NCBI RefSeq assembly: GCF_003439925.1
Contig: NZ_QQRR01000002.1
Coordinates: forward strand, 558,001 to 622,000
Length of the DNA: 64,000 bases
Source: Haloprofundus halophilus
GTDB taxonomy: Archaea > Halobacteriota > Halobacteria > Halobacteriales > Haloferacaceae
Reading direction: 5' to 3'
Below, one piece after another: positions 42,262 through 52,382 of this stretch (positions within the stretch are counted from its first letter, which is position 1; the number at the start of each line of letters is the position of its first letter). Under the pieces are notes generated by a model that had not been told where the DNA came from, searched no databases, and saw nothing but the letters and a program-made list of their open reading frames with translations. The position numbers were made by a program, and so were the translations under genes.

Positions 42262-43717
42262 TTCGCTCGCGGTCCAACTGGGCGTCATCGGCGCGTACCT
42301 CGTCGTCGCACTCGCGGTCGGACTGGTCGCGTACCGACTCACCGACCGCGCGGCGGAGGACTACTACCTCGCCAGTCGCTCGCTCGGCACCGTCGTCCTC
42401 CTCTTTACGACGTTCGCGACGCTGCTCTCGGCCTTCACGTTCTTCGGCGGCCCGAACCTCGCGTACGCGGCGGGCCCCGAGTGGATTCTCGTGATGGGGT
42501 TGATGGACGGCATCCTCTTCGCCATCCTCTGGTACGTGCTGGGCTACAAGCAGTGGCTCGTCGGACGCGCCCGCGGCTACGTGACGCTCGGAGAGATGCT
42601 CGGCGACCGCTTCGGGTCGACCGGACTCCGGGCGCTGGTCGCCGGCATCAGCCTCTTCTGGCTGTTCCCATACATCATGCTCCAGCAGATGGGCGCGGGC
42701 GAGGCCATCGTCGGCCTCACGGGGGGCGCGATACCGTACTGGGCGGGCGCGGCGCTCATCACCGTCTTCATGGTAGTGTACGTCGCCGCCGCCGGGCTCC
42801 GCGGCGTCGCGTGGACCGACACGGTGCAGGGCATCTTCATGCTCGGCATCGTCTGGGTCGCCGTCGGCTGGGTGCTCGTCGCCGTCGACGGCCCGGCGAC
42901 CGCCTACGCCGGGTTCGACGCGGACGAACTCGCGCTCGGCGGTGGCCTCTACACGCCGCAGTACATCGTCTCGACGGCGGTCACCATCGCCTTCGGCGTG
43001 GCGATGTTCCCGCAGATCAACCAGCGGTTCTTCGTCGCCAAATCCGGCCGCGTGCTGAAGCGGTCGTTCGCGCTGTGGCCGATTCTGGTCGTGCTCCTCT
43101 TCGTGCCGGCGTTCATGCTCGGCACCTGGGCGGCGGGGCTCGGCGTCGAGGTGCCCGAGGGCGCGAACGTCATCCCCGTGCTGCTCAACCAGTACACGCC
43201 CGTCTGGTTCGCCGCGCTCGTCGTCGCGGGCGCGATGGCGGCGATGATGTCCTCCTCGGATTCGATGCTGCTCTCGGGGTCGTCGTACCTCACGCGCGAC
43301 CTCTACCGACCGCTCGTCGACCCGGACGCCAGCGAGGCGAAGGAGGGGTGGGTCGCCCGCGTCGGCGTCGCCGTCTTCGCCGTCGGCACGTTCGTCGCCA
43401 GTCTGTTCCGGCCGGGGTCGCTCATCGACGTCGGCGACCTCGCGTTCAGCGGGTTCGCCCAACTCGCGCTTCCCGTGCTGGTTTCTCTGTACTGGGCGAA
43501 GACGACCCGAGACGGGATGTACGCCGGCGTTCTCGGGAGTCAGGCGTTCTACGTGCTCCACTCGCTCGGTCCGCTCCCGGCGACATACTTCGGGTGGGAC
43601 GCCGCGCTGTACGGGATGGTTCTGGGTCTCGCGCTCACTGTCGGCGTCTCCGCGGTCACCTCGCCAGCACCCGACGAGAAGCGGGCGACGTTCACCGACG
43701 GACTGAGCGCGGACTGA
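42254..43717 (+). CDS. Sodium:solute symporter family transporter
   Basis: A 487-residue SSS-family transporter with about 13 hydrophobic helices. Family signatures include the start VSSLAVQLGVIGAYLVVALAVGL, YYLASRSLGTVVLLFTTFATLLSAFTFFGGP and the segment IAFGVAMFPQINQRFFVAKSGR. It imports a solute, perhaps an organic acid or pantothenate, with Na+; the substrate is not indicated. It starts at GTG 42254, inside the last codons of the DUF3311 gene. Confidence 0.93.
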   Translation: MVSSLAVQLGVIGAYLVVALAVGLVAYRLTDRAAEDYYLASRSLGTVVLLFTTFATLLSAFTFFGGPNLAYAAGPEWILVMGLMDGILFAILWYVLGYKQWLVGRARGYVTLGEMLGDRFGSTGLRALVAGISLFWLFPYIMLQQMGAGEAIVGLTGGAIPYWAGAALITVFMVVYVAAAGLRGVAWTDTVQGIFMLGIVWVAVGWVLVAVDGPATAYAGFDADELALGGGLYTPQYIVSTAVTIAFGVAMFPQINQRFFVAKSGRVLKRSFALWPILVVLLFVPAFMLGTWAAGLGVEVPEGANVIPVLLNQYTPVWFAALVVAGAMAAMMSSSDSMLLSGSSYLTRDLYRPLVDPDASEAKEGWVARVGVAVFAVGTFVASLFRPGSLIDVGDLAFSGFAQLALPVLVSLYWAKTTRDGMYAGVLGSQAFYVLHSLGPLPATYFGWDAALYGMVLGLALTVGVSAVTSPAPDEKRATFTDGLSAD

Positions 43718-43787
43718 GCGAGTCCTCTCCCCGTTCGGCCTCGAACGCCTCCGAAGCATACAATTTCTGCCGCTCCTAAGCCGAGGT

Positions 43788-44597
43788 ATGAACGACCCCG
43801 GGCTCCAGTCACTCGTGGACCAGTCGACGCTCCGAAGCCGCATTGGCCGCGGTGACCTCCCCGACTGGGCCGTCTCGCACTACGAGACGTTCCGGAAGAC
43901 GATGCTCGACGACCGGGACGACGAGCCGTTCCCGTGTTACTTCGGCATCGAGTCCGAGCGACAGGGCGACGCTCTCTACACGTTCGTCCCCTCGACGACG
44001 CATCCCGACGCCCTCCTCCGGTTCCGGGATACGCTGCTCGAGTACGTCGAGGAGTTCGAGGGATTCTCCGAGCGCGCCTCGCTCGTCGCGTTCTTCAAAC
44101 CGCCCGGAGAAGAGCTCACCGAGGCGGAGTACCACGAACAGCTCTGGCACGTTCTGCAGTTTCTGCACGTCCACGACCCCGAGCCGTGGCCCGAGGCGAT
44201 TCCGACCGACCCCGACGACCCCCACTGGGAGTTCTCCTTCGGCGGCGAACCGATGTTCCCGACGACGCGTGCCCCCTTTTACGAGAGGCGGATGAGTCGC
44301 TACTGCCCGCTCGGCCTCGAAATCACCTTCCAACCCCGGAAGGTATTCGCGGGCATCACCGCCGACACCGAGGCCGGCCAACAGGCCCGCGAAGTCATCA
44401 AACGGCGTATCGAGGCGTACGACGGTGTCTGCCCGCACGCCGACATCGGCGACTGGGGCGTCGACGGCGACCGCGAGTGGCACCAGTACATGCTCTCGGC
44501 GGACCCCGATCAAGCGCCTGACGAGTGCCCGATGACCGTCAGTCGCACCCACCCGAAGGTCGACCCCGAACTGCTGAAACCGAGGGTGAAAGCGTGA
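43788..44597 (+). CDS. YqcI/YcgG family protein
   Basis: A 269-residue protein of the YqcI/YcgG family, whose members have FPCxFG near the N-terminus (here [11 protein letters not shown], about residue 45) and [18 protein letters not shown] later. Function is not established; some relatives are linked to guanitoxin-type amino-acid hydroxylation, so a haem-dependent hydroxylase is possible, with His/Cys residues that could bind a cofactor. Its stop overlaps the start of the isochorismatase gene as GTGA, so the two proteins are likely to act in one pathway. Confidence 0.85.
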   Translation: MNDPGLQSLVDQSTLRSRIGRGDLPDWAVSHYETFRKTMLDDRDDEPFPCYFGIESERQGDALYTFVPSTTHPDALLRFRDTLLEYVEEFEGFSERASLVAFFKPPGEELTEAEYHEQLWHVLQFLHVHDPEPWPEAIPTDPDDPHWEFSFGGEPMFPTTRAPFYERRMSRYCPLGLEITFQPRKVFAGITADTEAGQQAREVIKRRIEAYDGVCPHADIGDWGVDGDREWHQYMLSADPDQAPDECPMTVSRTHPKVDPELLKPRVKA

Positions 44598-45172
44598 CGC
44601 CGGCGGCCGAGTTCTCGCTGCCCGAAGACGCGGTTTTGCTCCTCGTCGACCTTCAGACGGGGTTCGACGACCCGGCGTGGGGCGATCGAAACAACCCCGA
44701 CGCCGAGTCGTACGCGGCGGACCTGCTCTCGGCGTGGCGCGAACGCGGAATGCCCGTCGTCCACGTCCGCCACCGGTCGAAGGAGGACGACTCGCCGCTT
44801 CGCCCGGACCGACCCGGGTTCGCGTACCAGGCCGAGACCGCACCCGGAGCGGGAGAACAGACGTTCGAGAAGACGGTCAACAGCGCGTTCGTCGGCACCG
44901 ACTTGGAGAACTGGCTCCGCGAGCGCGAGTACGACACCATCGTCGTCGTCGGCCTCACGACCGACCACTGCGTCTCGACGACGACACGGATGGCCGAGAA
45001 CCTCGGCTTCTCGCCCGTCCTCGTCTCGGACGCGACGGCGACGTTCGACCGCGAAGGCCCGGACGGCGAGTACTACGACGCCGAGGAGATGCACCGAACC
45101 GCGCTGGCGCACCTTCACGGCGAGTTCGCCCGAATCGTCGACACCGACGAACTGCTGGCCTCGCTCGACTGA
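44594..45172 (+). CDS. Isochorismatase-family cysteine hydrolase
   Basis: A 192-residue hydrolase with the catalytic triad pattern of the family: [12 protein letters not shown] (Asp, near 19), a middle Lys region ([17 protein letters not shown], near 95) and the nucleophile loop [23 protein letters not shown] (Cys near 136). Family members cleave amides or vinyl ethers, such as nicotinamide or isochorismate. The start GTG overlaps the previous stop by four bases; the longer frame to 44525 is not used. Confidence 0.92.
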   Translation: MTPAAEFSLPEDAVLLLVDLQTGFDDPAWGDRNNPDAESYAADLLSAWRERGMPVVHVRHRSKEDDSPLRPDRPGFAYQAETAPGAGEQTFEKTVNSAFVGTDLENWLREREYDTIVVVGLTTDHCVSTTTRMAENLGFSPVLVSDATATFDREGPDGEYYDAEEMHRTALAHLHGEFARIVDTDELLASLD

Positions 45173-45231
45173 GAACTCCGGCCGCCTCCCGAACCGCATC
45201 CGTTTAACCGCCGTCCGTCCAACTGAGAGCC

Positions 45232-46209
45232 ATGCAGACGCACATCGTGCCGGTCGGCTTCGACTACGACCGGCTCATCGCGCCCCTCATCCGGGACCAG
45301 TTAGACGTCGACCGGGTGATTCTCCTCGAGGGCGCGGTCGGCAGCGAGGCCAACGTCGAGTACTCGCGACGGCTCTCGGGGAAACTCGAAAAGGACTTCC
45401 AGAACCTGCTCGGCGCGACGACCGAACGCCTCGTTCTCGCGGACGTCTACGACTACGACGCCGCCTTCGAGCAGGCGTACGACCTCATCAACGCCGAACT
45501 GGACCGCGGAATCGACGGCGGCGACGGCGGCGACGCAGTCACCGCCGACGGACCCGACAACTCCGCCGGCTCCGACCCCGGCGAGGTGTGGGTGAACGTC
45601 AGCGCGATGCCGCGTCCCGTCTCCTTCGCGTTCGCCACCGCCGCCCACTCCATCATGGTCGAGCGGCAGGACGACAGAGAGCGCATCCACACCTACTACA
45701 CCGCCCCCGAGAAGTATCTGGAGACGGAGTTGGCGGAGGAGCTCCGCGCCAACCGGGAACTGCTCTCGGACCTGCTCGCGGACGGAGGCGTCGACGAGGA
45801 CCGTCTCCGCGAGCGCCTCGACGCCGCGTCGGAACTGCTGTCGGAGTTCGACGAGCGCGGAACGACTATCGGCGCGAAGCGCATCGGCGAGCGCCACATC
45901 GTCGAACTGCCGGTGGCGTCGTTCTCGAACGTCAAGCCGTTCGAGGAGCTCATCCTCTTCACGCTCGGCGAACACGGCGTCTTCGAGTCCGTCTCCGAAC
46001 TCGCCGAGACGCTGGCGGGCGAACTCGACGAGGAGTACACCGACAGTTTCCGCTCGAAAGTCATCTACAACGTCGACCGCCTCGGCCCCGGCGGGAAGGG
46101 GTACATCGAGCGCGACGAGCGCGGGAAATCCCACCGGACGCGGCTCTCGCGCATCGGCGAACTGTGGGTTCGCGCTCACACCGGCGAGGAGTCCGGCGCC
46201 GAACCGTAG
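45232..46209 (+). CDS. DUF6293 / HFX_2341-type putative regulator
   Basis: A 325-residue protein. The N-terminal domain starts MQTHIVPVGFDYDRLIAPLIRDQLDVDRVILLEG, a Rossmann-like CARF-type opening, and has VNVSAMPRPVSFAFATAAHSIMV, which fits DUF6293; the C-terminal part is a winged-helix-like region (ELPVASFSNVKPFEELILFTLGEHGVFESVSELAE). This is a haloarchaeal family annotated as regulators without direct proof. A TATA-like GTTTAACC about 28 bases upstream supports the start. Confidence 0.8.
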   Translation: MQTHIVPVGFDYDRLIAPLIRDQLDVDRVILLEGAVGSEANVEYSRRLSGKLEKDFQNLLGATTERLVLADVYDYDAAFEQAYDLINAELDRGIDGGDGGDAVTADGPDNSAGSDPGEVWVNVSAMPRPVSFAFATAAHSIMVERQDDRERIHTYYTAPEKYLETELAEELRANRELLSDLLADGGVDEDRLRERLDAASELLSEFDERGTTIGAKRIGERHIVELPVASFSNVKPFEELILFTLGEHGVFESVSELAETLAGELDEEYTDSFRSKVIYNVDRLGPGGKGYIERDERGKSHRTRLSRIGELWVRAHTGEESGAEP

Positions 46210-47274
46210 CTACGGCTCCTCGACCGTCCCGAACCCGCGTGCCGGTTCGACGCCGTCGAGCGGACTCGTCGGAGCCGCCGCCGGCACCTCCGGGTCGTTG
46301 TACTCGCCGGGGGCGACGTCGTTCGGGCCGTCCGGGTAGAACAGCGAGGCGAGTTGCTGAATCTGCGGGCGGCCGACATCCAACTCGAACTGGCCGCCGC
46401 CGTACAACGAGATGTCGCGCTCCTCGGCGTATTCGATGGTTTCGAGCAAGGATTCGAGGGTGCCGAACCGCGAGGGCTTGACGTTGAGCCACCGCGGTTC
46501 GAACGGGAGCGACTCGACGCTCTCGACGCCGGTTATCGGCGCGTCCCACGAGAGCCGACCCGTCTCTCTTCCGAGCATCGCCTCCGTCTCGCCGGTGACG
46601 GCCGGGTCCTCGACGACGGCGTCGGGAAAGCCCGAGAAGACGCGCTCGTACAGGTCGGGGTCGGCGTCCTGGTCGACGGTCGTCCCGCTGTAGTACCCCT
46701 TCAGGTCGAGGATTCGCACCGCGTCGGTCTCGGCGAGGTCGGAGACGAGTTCGTCGCCCCAGTCGCTCGTCGGGTCGAGTTTGAACTCCGAGTCGGGATA
46801 GGCCGCGAGCAGTTCGTCGACCCGTCGGCTGCTCGGCCCCGCCTCGCCGTCGAGGCGCGTACTCACGACGAACCGGACCGGGTCGTACTCCCGGTCCAGC
46901 GCCTCGCCGAGCGTCGTCCCCGCTTGTTTGAGCGCGAGGTCCAACGCGGCGCTCTCGACGGCCCACCGCCGGTAGTGGTCGCCCGTCTCGCGTTCGGGAG
47001 GCTTCGTCGGGAAGAGGTCGACGTCGTCGAGCATCGCCGAGAACTCCGAGAGCGTGTACTCGCCCGTGAAATCGAACGGCGGTGCGTCCGCGAGCGCGTC
47101 GTGGTCTTCGGCGTCGTACGTCACGTCCTCGCCGCGTCCCGTCTCGCCGTCGCCGAGCAGCGCGAACACGGTGGTCGCGCGGGTGAACCCGCTGGACGTC
47201 GCCCGTTCGCGCCGGGACCGGGAGGTGTCGGAGACGATGAGCGGGAGGTCCGCGAGTCGGTCGTAGAGCGTCAT
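46210..47274 (-). CDS. Enolase-superfamily protein
   Basis: A 354-residue protein with the enolase-superfamily barrel pattern: FKLDPTSDW (Lys), DAVRILDLKGYY (Asp), VVEDPAVTG (Glu/Asp) and LNVKPSRFGTLES (Lys), in the order seen in muconate-cycloisomerase or o-succinylbenzoate-synthase-like members. The substrate is unknown; menaquinone synthesis is one possibility, but no men gene is adjacent. It converges on the DUF6293 gene with stops abutting. Confidence 0.82.
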   Translation of the reverse strand: MTLYDRLADLPLIVSDTSRSRRERATSSGFTRATTVFALLGDGETGRGEDVTYDAEDHDALADAPPFDFTGEYTLSEFSAMLDDVDLFPTKPPERETGDHYRRWAVESAALDLALKQAGTTLGEALDREYDPVRFVVSTRLDGEAGPSSRRVDELLAAYPDSEFKLDPTSDWGDELVSDLAETDAVRILDLKGYYSGTTVDQDADPDLYERVFSGFPDAVVEDPAVTGETEAMLGRETGRLSWDAPITGVESVESLPFEPRWLNVKPSRFGTLESLLETIEYAEERDISLYGGGQFELDVGRPQIQQLASLFYPDGPNDVAPGEYNDPEVPAAAPTSPLDGVEPARGFGTVEEP

Positions 47275-47324
47275 GGCGACAGTTGGGTCGCCGCTCGGTT
47301 AACTCTGTGGCGCGCTATCGTCGG

Positions 47325-48047
47325 CTACCGACCGCCCAGCGCGCCGACCTCGAACTTCTTGATTCGGGTCGACAGCGCGAGGAACGTCGCGGTGAGCGTC
47401 AGCGTCACCGCGCCCGCCGCGGCGAGCTGGAGCGCCGTCACGTCGCCGTAGACGGCGGTGAAGTCTGCGAACGGGAGATTCGTATGATGGGGGTCGCCGA
47501 CGACGGGGACGAAGTAATCCACGACGTCGTTGAAGCCGTACCAGAGCGCGGCGACGGCGACGGCACCGACCGGAAAGTCCGAGTATCGGTGGACGAGAAA
47601 CGCCTGGACGACCATCGCGAGGTGGCTGAAGAACAGAAAGAGGTACATCGGAACCGCGGTGTACGCGAGGAAGCCGTCGGCGAAGACGACGAGCGTGAAC
47701 GGCGTCCAGAATCCGAGCTTCCAGCAGCCGAAGAAGGCGAGCGCGTTCAGATACTCGTTGGTGCGGCCGACTTTCCACAGCGCGAGCGACAGCGCGATGA
47801 ACAGCGTCGCCACCGGGCTGTCGGGGACGAACGGCCACATCACGACCGGCGTCTCCGCGAACTGGAAACGGTAGTACCAGAACCCGAACGCCGTTCCGAC
47901 GAGGTTGACGGCGACGACGAGCCACGCGAGGTTCAGACCGAAGTTCTCCAACCACCGGGGGAGGGGGGCGAGCCAGCGCGGAAGCCCCTCCGACGACGGG
48001 AGTCCGTCGCCGCCGAACAGTTCGCGGGCGTCGCGCGCGAGAGACAT
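47325..48047 (-). CDS. DUF1405 membrane protein
   Basis: A 240-residue membrane protein with about six hydrophobic helices. The motif FADGFLAYTAVPMYLFLFFSHLAMVVQAFLVHRYSDFP and PHHTNLPFADFT fit DUF1405, a family of unknown function in archaea and Bacillus. No operon partner is apparent; it diverges from the K+ channel gene. Confidence 0.85.
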   Translation of the reverse strand: MSLARDARELFGGDGLPSSEGLPRWLAPLPRWLENFGLNLAWLVVAVNLVGTAFGFWYYRFQFAETPVVMWPFVPDSPVATLFIALSLALWKVGRTNEYLNALAFFGCWKLGFWTPFTLVVFADGFLAYTAVPMYLFLFFSHLAMVVQAFLVHRYSDFPVGAVAVAALWYGFNDVVDYFVPVVGDPHHTNLPFADFTAVYGDVTALQLAAAGAVTLTLTATFLALSTRIKKFEVGALGGR

Positions 48048-48168
48048 GTCCGTGGGTTAGATGGAGTCGTCAAAGGCGTAGCGGTCTCCCGCCGGGCCGA
48101 CGGGAACTCCTTCGCTCGTTCTCACCGCCGCAAACCACCTCGTCCTGGACCGCCAACTGAGAAGTAGA

Positions 48169-48184
48169 TTCACGAATGCGTGAA
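48169..48184. promoter_or_regulatory. Inverted repeat TTCACG-N4-CGTGAA over the start codon of the K+ channel gene
   Basis: Perfect six-base arms with the ATG in the spacer. A bound protein or an RNA hairpin would block initiation. May be a chance match. Confidence 0.35.
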
Positions 48185-49834
48185 CTCCGCAATCTGAAAG
48201 GATTCCATCCGGACGACCTCACCCGGCGCCAACGACTCGTTCTCGGCTACGGAGTCGGCCTCGTCTCGGTCATAGTCGTGTTTACGCTCCTGTACTACTG
48301 GGGGATGCGGACGCTCGAAGGTCGCCCGCGTTCCATCTTTCAGGCGCTCAACACAGTCATCGAGACGATGACGACGACCGGCTACGGCGCGGACTCCCCG
48401 TGGGAAACCCCGGCGATGAACGTCTTCGTCGCCGCGATGCAGGTCACCGGCGTCGTCATCGGCTTCGTCACGCTGCGGGTGCTCGTCATCCCGCTGTTCG
48501 AGCGAGCGCCGCTGAACCTCGACGACCGACTCTCGGTCAAGAGGGACCACGTGGTCGTCGCCGAGTACCAGCGCGACACCGAGGTACTGTTGGACGAACT
48601 CGAAGAACTCGACGTCGACTACGTGCTCGTCGAGTCAGATCAGGAGGAAGCGAAACGGCTCTCCGACGACGGCTACCAGGCGATACACGGCGACCCCGAG
48701 GACCGCGAAGACCTCGAACGCGCCACCATCGAGGAGGCGTCGATGCTCATCACCGACGCCGGAAACCGCACCGCCAGCATCGTCTTGACTGCGCTCGAGG
48801 CGAACGAGGACCTCCGGGTGATAAGCTTCACCGACTCGACGCGTCGCAAGGCCGCGTTCGCCGAGATCGGCGTCGACCGCAGCGTCGCGCCGCACGCGCT
48901 CATCGGCCGACGGCTGGCCGAGAAGGCGACGACGCCCGTCACCGTCGACAGCGGCGTCGGCGACACGTCGGTGACGATTCGGGAGGTGCTCGTCCGCCGC
49001 GGCAGTTCGCTTCACGGCGTCCGGATACGCGACTCGCCGCTCGCCACCCATCCGGACCTCACGCTGGTCGCGGGATGGTTCGACGGCGAACTGCGCGTCT
49101 CACCGTCGGCCGACGCTCGACTGACCGCTAACACCGTGCTCGTCGTCGCCGGCCCCGAGGGGACGCTCGACGAGGTGGCGAGCGAAGTCGCCGGCATCCG
49201 AACGCCGCAGGACTCCGCACGCGAGCGGGTCGTGGTCGCGGGACTCGGCGAGGGCGGTACCGCCGCCGTCGAGGCGCTGCCCGAGCAGGTCTCGGTGACG
49301 ACCGTCGACGAATCGCCGGACGCCGACCCCGACGTCGTCGGCGACGTGACCGAACCGCAGACGCTCCGCGAAGCCGACGTCGACGACGCCTCGGCGCTCA
49401 TCGTCACCGTGAACGACGACGCCGACGCGCTCCTGACCACCGCGATGGCTCGCGCGCTGGCCCCGGACGTCGAGATACTCGTTCGGGTGACGGACACCGA
49501 GAAGACGGGGCCGGCGTTCAGGGCCGGAGCCGACTACGTGCTCTCGATTCAACAGCTCTGCGCCAGGCTCGTGGCGGCGGAGGTCCACGGCGAACGGGTG
49601 ATGGACCCCGTCGGCCAGATTCGGCTCGTCCGGGCGGACGCGTCGGCGTTCGCGGGCGAGTCGCTGCGGGACGCCCGCCGCGACGCGGACCGGGAGTGGA
49701 CGGTGGTGGCCGTCGCTCGCAACGGCGGCGTTCACACCGCCGAAGAGACGGTCGTCGAGTCGGGCGACGAGATGTTCGTCGCCGGGAGCGACGAGGCCAT
49801 ACAGGAGTTCGAGCGAACGGTCGACACGGGGTGA
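48176..49834 (+). CDS. Potassium channel with two RCK/TrkA domains
   Basis: A 552-residue two-helix potassium channel. TM1 is about residues 22-42, the selectivity filter TTGYG at 67-71 and TM2 about 80-105. Two TrkA-N domains follow (VVVAEYQRDTEVLLDELEELDVDYVLVE near 123; VVVAGLGEGGTAAVEAL near 345), each with a TrkA-C-like domain. The first TrkA-N lacks the full Gly-rich nucleotide loop (AEYQRDTEV instead of GxGxxG), so only the second is clearly able to bind NAD(H). The protein would gate K+ flux, central in haloarchaeal osmoadaptation. Confidence 0.92.
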   Translation: MRELRNLKGFHPDDLTRRQRLVLGYGVGLVSVIVVFTLLYYWGMRTLEGRPRSIFQALNTVIETMTTTGYGADSPWETPAMNVFVAAMQVTGVVIGFVTLRVLVIPLFERAPLNLDDRLSVKRDHVVVAEYQRDTEVLLDELEELDVDYVLVESDQEEAKRLSDDGYQAIHGDPEDREDLERATIEEASMLITDAGNRTASIVLTALEANEDLRVISFTDSTRRKAAFAEIGVDRSVAPHALIGRRLAEKATTPVTVDSGVGDTSVTIREVLVRRGSSLHGVRIRDSPLATHPDLTLVAGWFDGELRVSPSADARLTANTVLVVAGPEGTLDEVASEVAGIRTPQDSARERVVVAGLGEGGTAAVEALPEQVSVTTVDESPDADPDVVGDVTEPQTLREADVDDASALIVTVNDDADALLTTAMARALAPDVEILVRVTDTEKTGPAFRAGADYVLSIQQLCARLVAAEVHGERVMDPVGQIRLVRADASAFAGESLRDARRDADREWTVVAVARNGGVHTAEETVVESGDEMFVAGSDEAIQEFERTVDTG

Positions 49835-49925
49835 CGCGGTCGGCGGTCGACGCGACCCTACGGCGCGCTCGCGGCGCTTTTCGCCGGAAGGACACCGATA
49901 AGTGAGCCCACTCCTACGTCCGCGT

Positions 49926-50834
49926 ATGGCCGAGGAGACAGACCTCAACGAACTCAAGCGCGGCACCGACCTCGTCAAGCGAGGCTTCGCACAGATGCAG
50001 AAAGGCGGCGTCATCATGGACGTCGTCACGCGCGAACAGGCCCGTATCGCCGAGGACGCCGGTGCCGTCGCCGTGATGGCGCTCGAAGCGGTCCCGGCCG
50101 ACATCCGAAAGCGCGGCGGCGTCGCGCGGATGCCCGACCCGGCGAACGTCACCGAGATAATCGACGAGGTCTCCATCCCGGTGATGGGGAAGGCCCGCAT
50201 CGGCCACCACACCGAGGCGCAGATTCTCGAGGCGCTCGGCGTCGACATGATAGACGAGTCCGAGGTGCTGACGCCCGCCGACGACGAGTACCACATCGAC
50301 AAGCGCGAGTTCACCTCGCCGTTCGTCTGCGGCGCACGCAACCTCGGGGAGGCGCTCCGCCGCATCGACGAGGGCGCGGCGATGATTCGAACGAAGGGCG
50401 AGGCCGGCACTGGCGACGTCAACCAGGCCGTCCAGCACCAGCGCACCATCAAGGGCTCCATCCGCGAACTCGTCGGCAAGAACTTCGAGGAGCGCGAGAA
50501 GTGGGCCCGCGAGCACGAAGCGCCCGCGGACCTCGTCCACGAGACCGCGGAGATGGGGCGCCTTCCCGTCGTCAACTTCGCCGCCGGCGGCATCGCCACC
50601 CCCGCGGACGCGGCGCTGATGATGCACCACGGCTGCGACGGTATCTTCGTCGGGTCCGGTATCTTCGGCGCGGAGAACCCCGAAGCGATGGGCGAAGCCA
50701 TCGTCGAGGCTGTCAACAACTGGGACGACCCGGAACGCCTCGCCGACATCTCGACCGACGTCGGCCGCGGGATGAAGGGCCAGTCGAACAGCGAGATGGC
50801 CGACGAGGAGAAACTGCAGGGTCGCGGCGTCTGA
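49926..50834 (+). CDS. pdxS: Pyridoxal 5'-phosphate synthase subunit PdxS
   Basis: A 302-residue PLP synthase. The near-invariant segments are visible: [86 protein letters not shown] and [16 protein letters not shown]. It makes PLP from ribose-5-phosphate and glyceraldehyde-3-phosphate with ammonia from PdxT, which is not adjacent. A CGATAAGT box about 27 bases before the ATG at 49926 supports this start over 49902. Confidence 0.97.
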   Translation: MAEETDLNELKRGTDLVKRGFAQMQKGGVIMDVVTREQARIAEDAGAVAVMALEAVPADIRKRGGVARMPDPANVTEIIDEVSIPVMGKARIGHHTEAQILEALGVDMIDESEVLTPADDEYHIDKREFTSPFVCGARNLGEALRRIDEGAAMIRTKGEAGTGDVNQAVQHQRTIKGSIRELVGKNFEEREKWAREHEAPADLVHETAEMGRLPVVNFAAGGIATPADAALMMHHGCDGIFVGSGIFGAENPEAMGEAIVEAVNNWDDPERLADISTDVGRGMKGQSNSEMADEEKLQGRGV

Positions 50835-50876
50835 GCGTCAATCTGAGGATATCGGCGAAGACAGCGCCGGCGACGC

Positions 50877-51329
50877 TCAGTCGTCGCCGAGGCTCACGGT
50901 CACGGGGCCGTCGAACGACAGCAGCACTTCTTGGGTCGCGTCGCCGAACAGCGCTTTCCCCGTCGGCGAGCGTCGCCGCCCCGCCAGAAAGAGGTGGTCG
51001 CAGTCGAGTTCGTCGGCGATGCCGAGGATTCGGTCCGCGCGGCGGCCGACCGCACCGACCGTCTCGTACTCGATGGCGATACCGTCGAGCGCCTCGCTCG
51101 CGACGTTCTCGGCGAGGGCCTCGGCGTCACTACGGGCGTCGCTGAGCGAGTACGCCGACCCCGGCGCACCGGCGTCGACGGTCGACTGGCGCGTGTCGTC
51201 GTACGCCGACTGGGCGGTGACCGCCAGCAGCACGAGTTCGGCGTCGACGCCGGCGGCGAGTTCACCGGCCTCGCGGACGAGTCGTTTCGAGCGCTCGGAG
51301 TCGGTGACGGCGACGAGTGCACGTTTCAT
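50877..51329 (-). CDS. Universal stress protein (UspA family)
   Basis: A 150-residue UspA-fold protein starting MKRALVAVTDSERSKRLVREAGELAAG. The C-terminal part (ADELDCDHLFLAGRRRSPTGKALFGDATQEVLLSFDGPVTVSLG) keeps G-2x-G-like spacing loosely (GRRRSPTGKALFG), so nucleotide binding is likely. A GTTTTTGTG box about 27 bases upstream of 51329 supports the start. The longer frame to 51710 is antisense to thrB and rejected. Confidence 0.88.
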   Translation of the reverse strand: MKRALVAVTDSERSKRLVREAGELAAGVDAELVLLAVTAQSAYDDTRQSTVDAGAPGSAYSLSDARSDAEALAENVASEALDGIAIEYETVGAVGRRADRILGIADELDCDHLFLAGRRRSPTGKALFGDATQEVLLSFDGPVTVSLGDD

Positions 51330-51427
51330 TAATCGTGAATTACGGGAGCTGCACAAAAACGTTCCGGCGGGAGAGACGGTTCCGCGCCTCGCTCCGTGAC
51401 CCGCGAGCCCCGACCCACGCGACCCCG

Positions 51428-52303
51428 TCAGAGCACCGTCGCGCCGCGACCGATTTCGGTCTGGTACGCCCGGGCGTCGACGCCCGCATCGCCGAACGAC
51501 TCGACCATCGCGGCGGCGACGCGCCTGCGTTCGTCGCGGCGACAGACGGCGAGAACCGACGGGCCCGCGCCGCTGACGGTGACCCCCGTCGCGCCCGCTC
51601 GGAGCGCGGCGTCGCGCACGTCGTCGTAGCCGGTAATGAGCGCCGCGCGGGCGGGTGTGACGACCGGGTCGTCCATCCCGCGGCCGACGAGTTCGGGGTC
51701 GCTCCGGCACATCCCGACGGCGAGCGTCGACGCGTTGCCGACCGTCGAGACGAGTTCGTCGAGCGTCGTCGACTCGGGGAGGACGCCGCGGGCGTCGCGC
51801 GTCGAGACGGCGATGTCGGGGAGGCAGGCGACCAGCGGGACGTCGGCGTCGACGCTCGTCACGCCGTCGTCGGTGGCGACGGTGAAGCCGCCGAGCAGCG
51901 CGGGCGCGACGTTGTCGGCGTGGGCCTCGCCGGAGACGACCGCCTCGCCCTTCGCGGCGACGGAGACGAGCTCCTCGCGGCTGCGACCGCGGTCGTACAG
52001 TTCGTTGAGCGCCAGCGCCGCCGCGGCCGCGCTCGCCGCCGACGACCCCAGCCCCGAGGAGGGGCGCACGCCCTTGTCTATCCGTATGTGCGCGGGGGCG
52101 TCGAGCGCCTCGGCGACGGCTCCGACCGTGTTCTTCTTCGGGTTCTCGGGGATGTACCGGCTGCCGGTGCCGGTCACGTCGATGGTCGTCTCGGCGGCGC
52201 GTTCGACGCGGACGACGTCCGCCGGCCGACCGAGCGCGACGCCGAAAACGTCGAAGCCGCTGCCGAGGTTCGCACTGGTCGCGGGCGCGCGCACGGTTAT
52301 CAT
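51428..52303 (-). CDS. thrB: Homoserine kinase
   Basis: A 291-residue GHMP kinase that phosphorylates homoserine in threonine synthesis. N-terminal VRAPATSANLGSGFDVFGVALG and the ATP loop GVRPSSGLGSSAASAAAAALAL (near 80-100) are diagnostic, as is the C-terminal GATGVTVSGAGPSVLAV. No other threonine gene is adjacent. Confidence 0.96.
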   Translation of the reverse strand: MITVRAPATSANLGSGFDVFGVALGRPADVVRVERAAETTIDVTGTGSRYIPENPKKNTVGAVAEALDAPAHIRIDKGVRPSSGLGSSAASAAAAALALNELYDRGRSREELVSVAAKGEAVVSGEAHADNVAPALLGGFTVATDDGVTSVDADVPLVACLPDIAVSTRDARGVLPESTTLDELVSTVGNASTLAVGMCRSDPELVGRGMDDPVVTPARAALITGYDDVRDAALRAGATGVTVSGAGPSVLAVCRRDERRRVAAAMVESFGDAGVDARAYQTEIGRGATVL

Positions 52304-52382
52304 GGCCTGCGGTATCCGGAGTCGAGAGAAAAAGGTGGCGAAGCGCGGAGCACCGGCCGCCCGCTCGCGGTTCGACCGTCGC

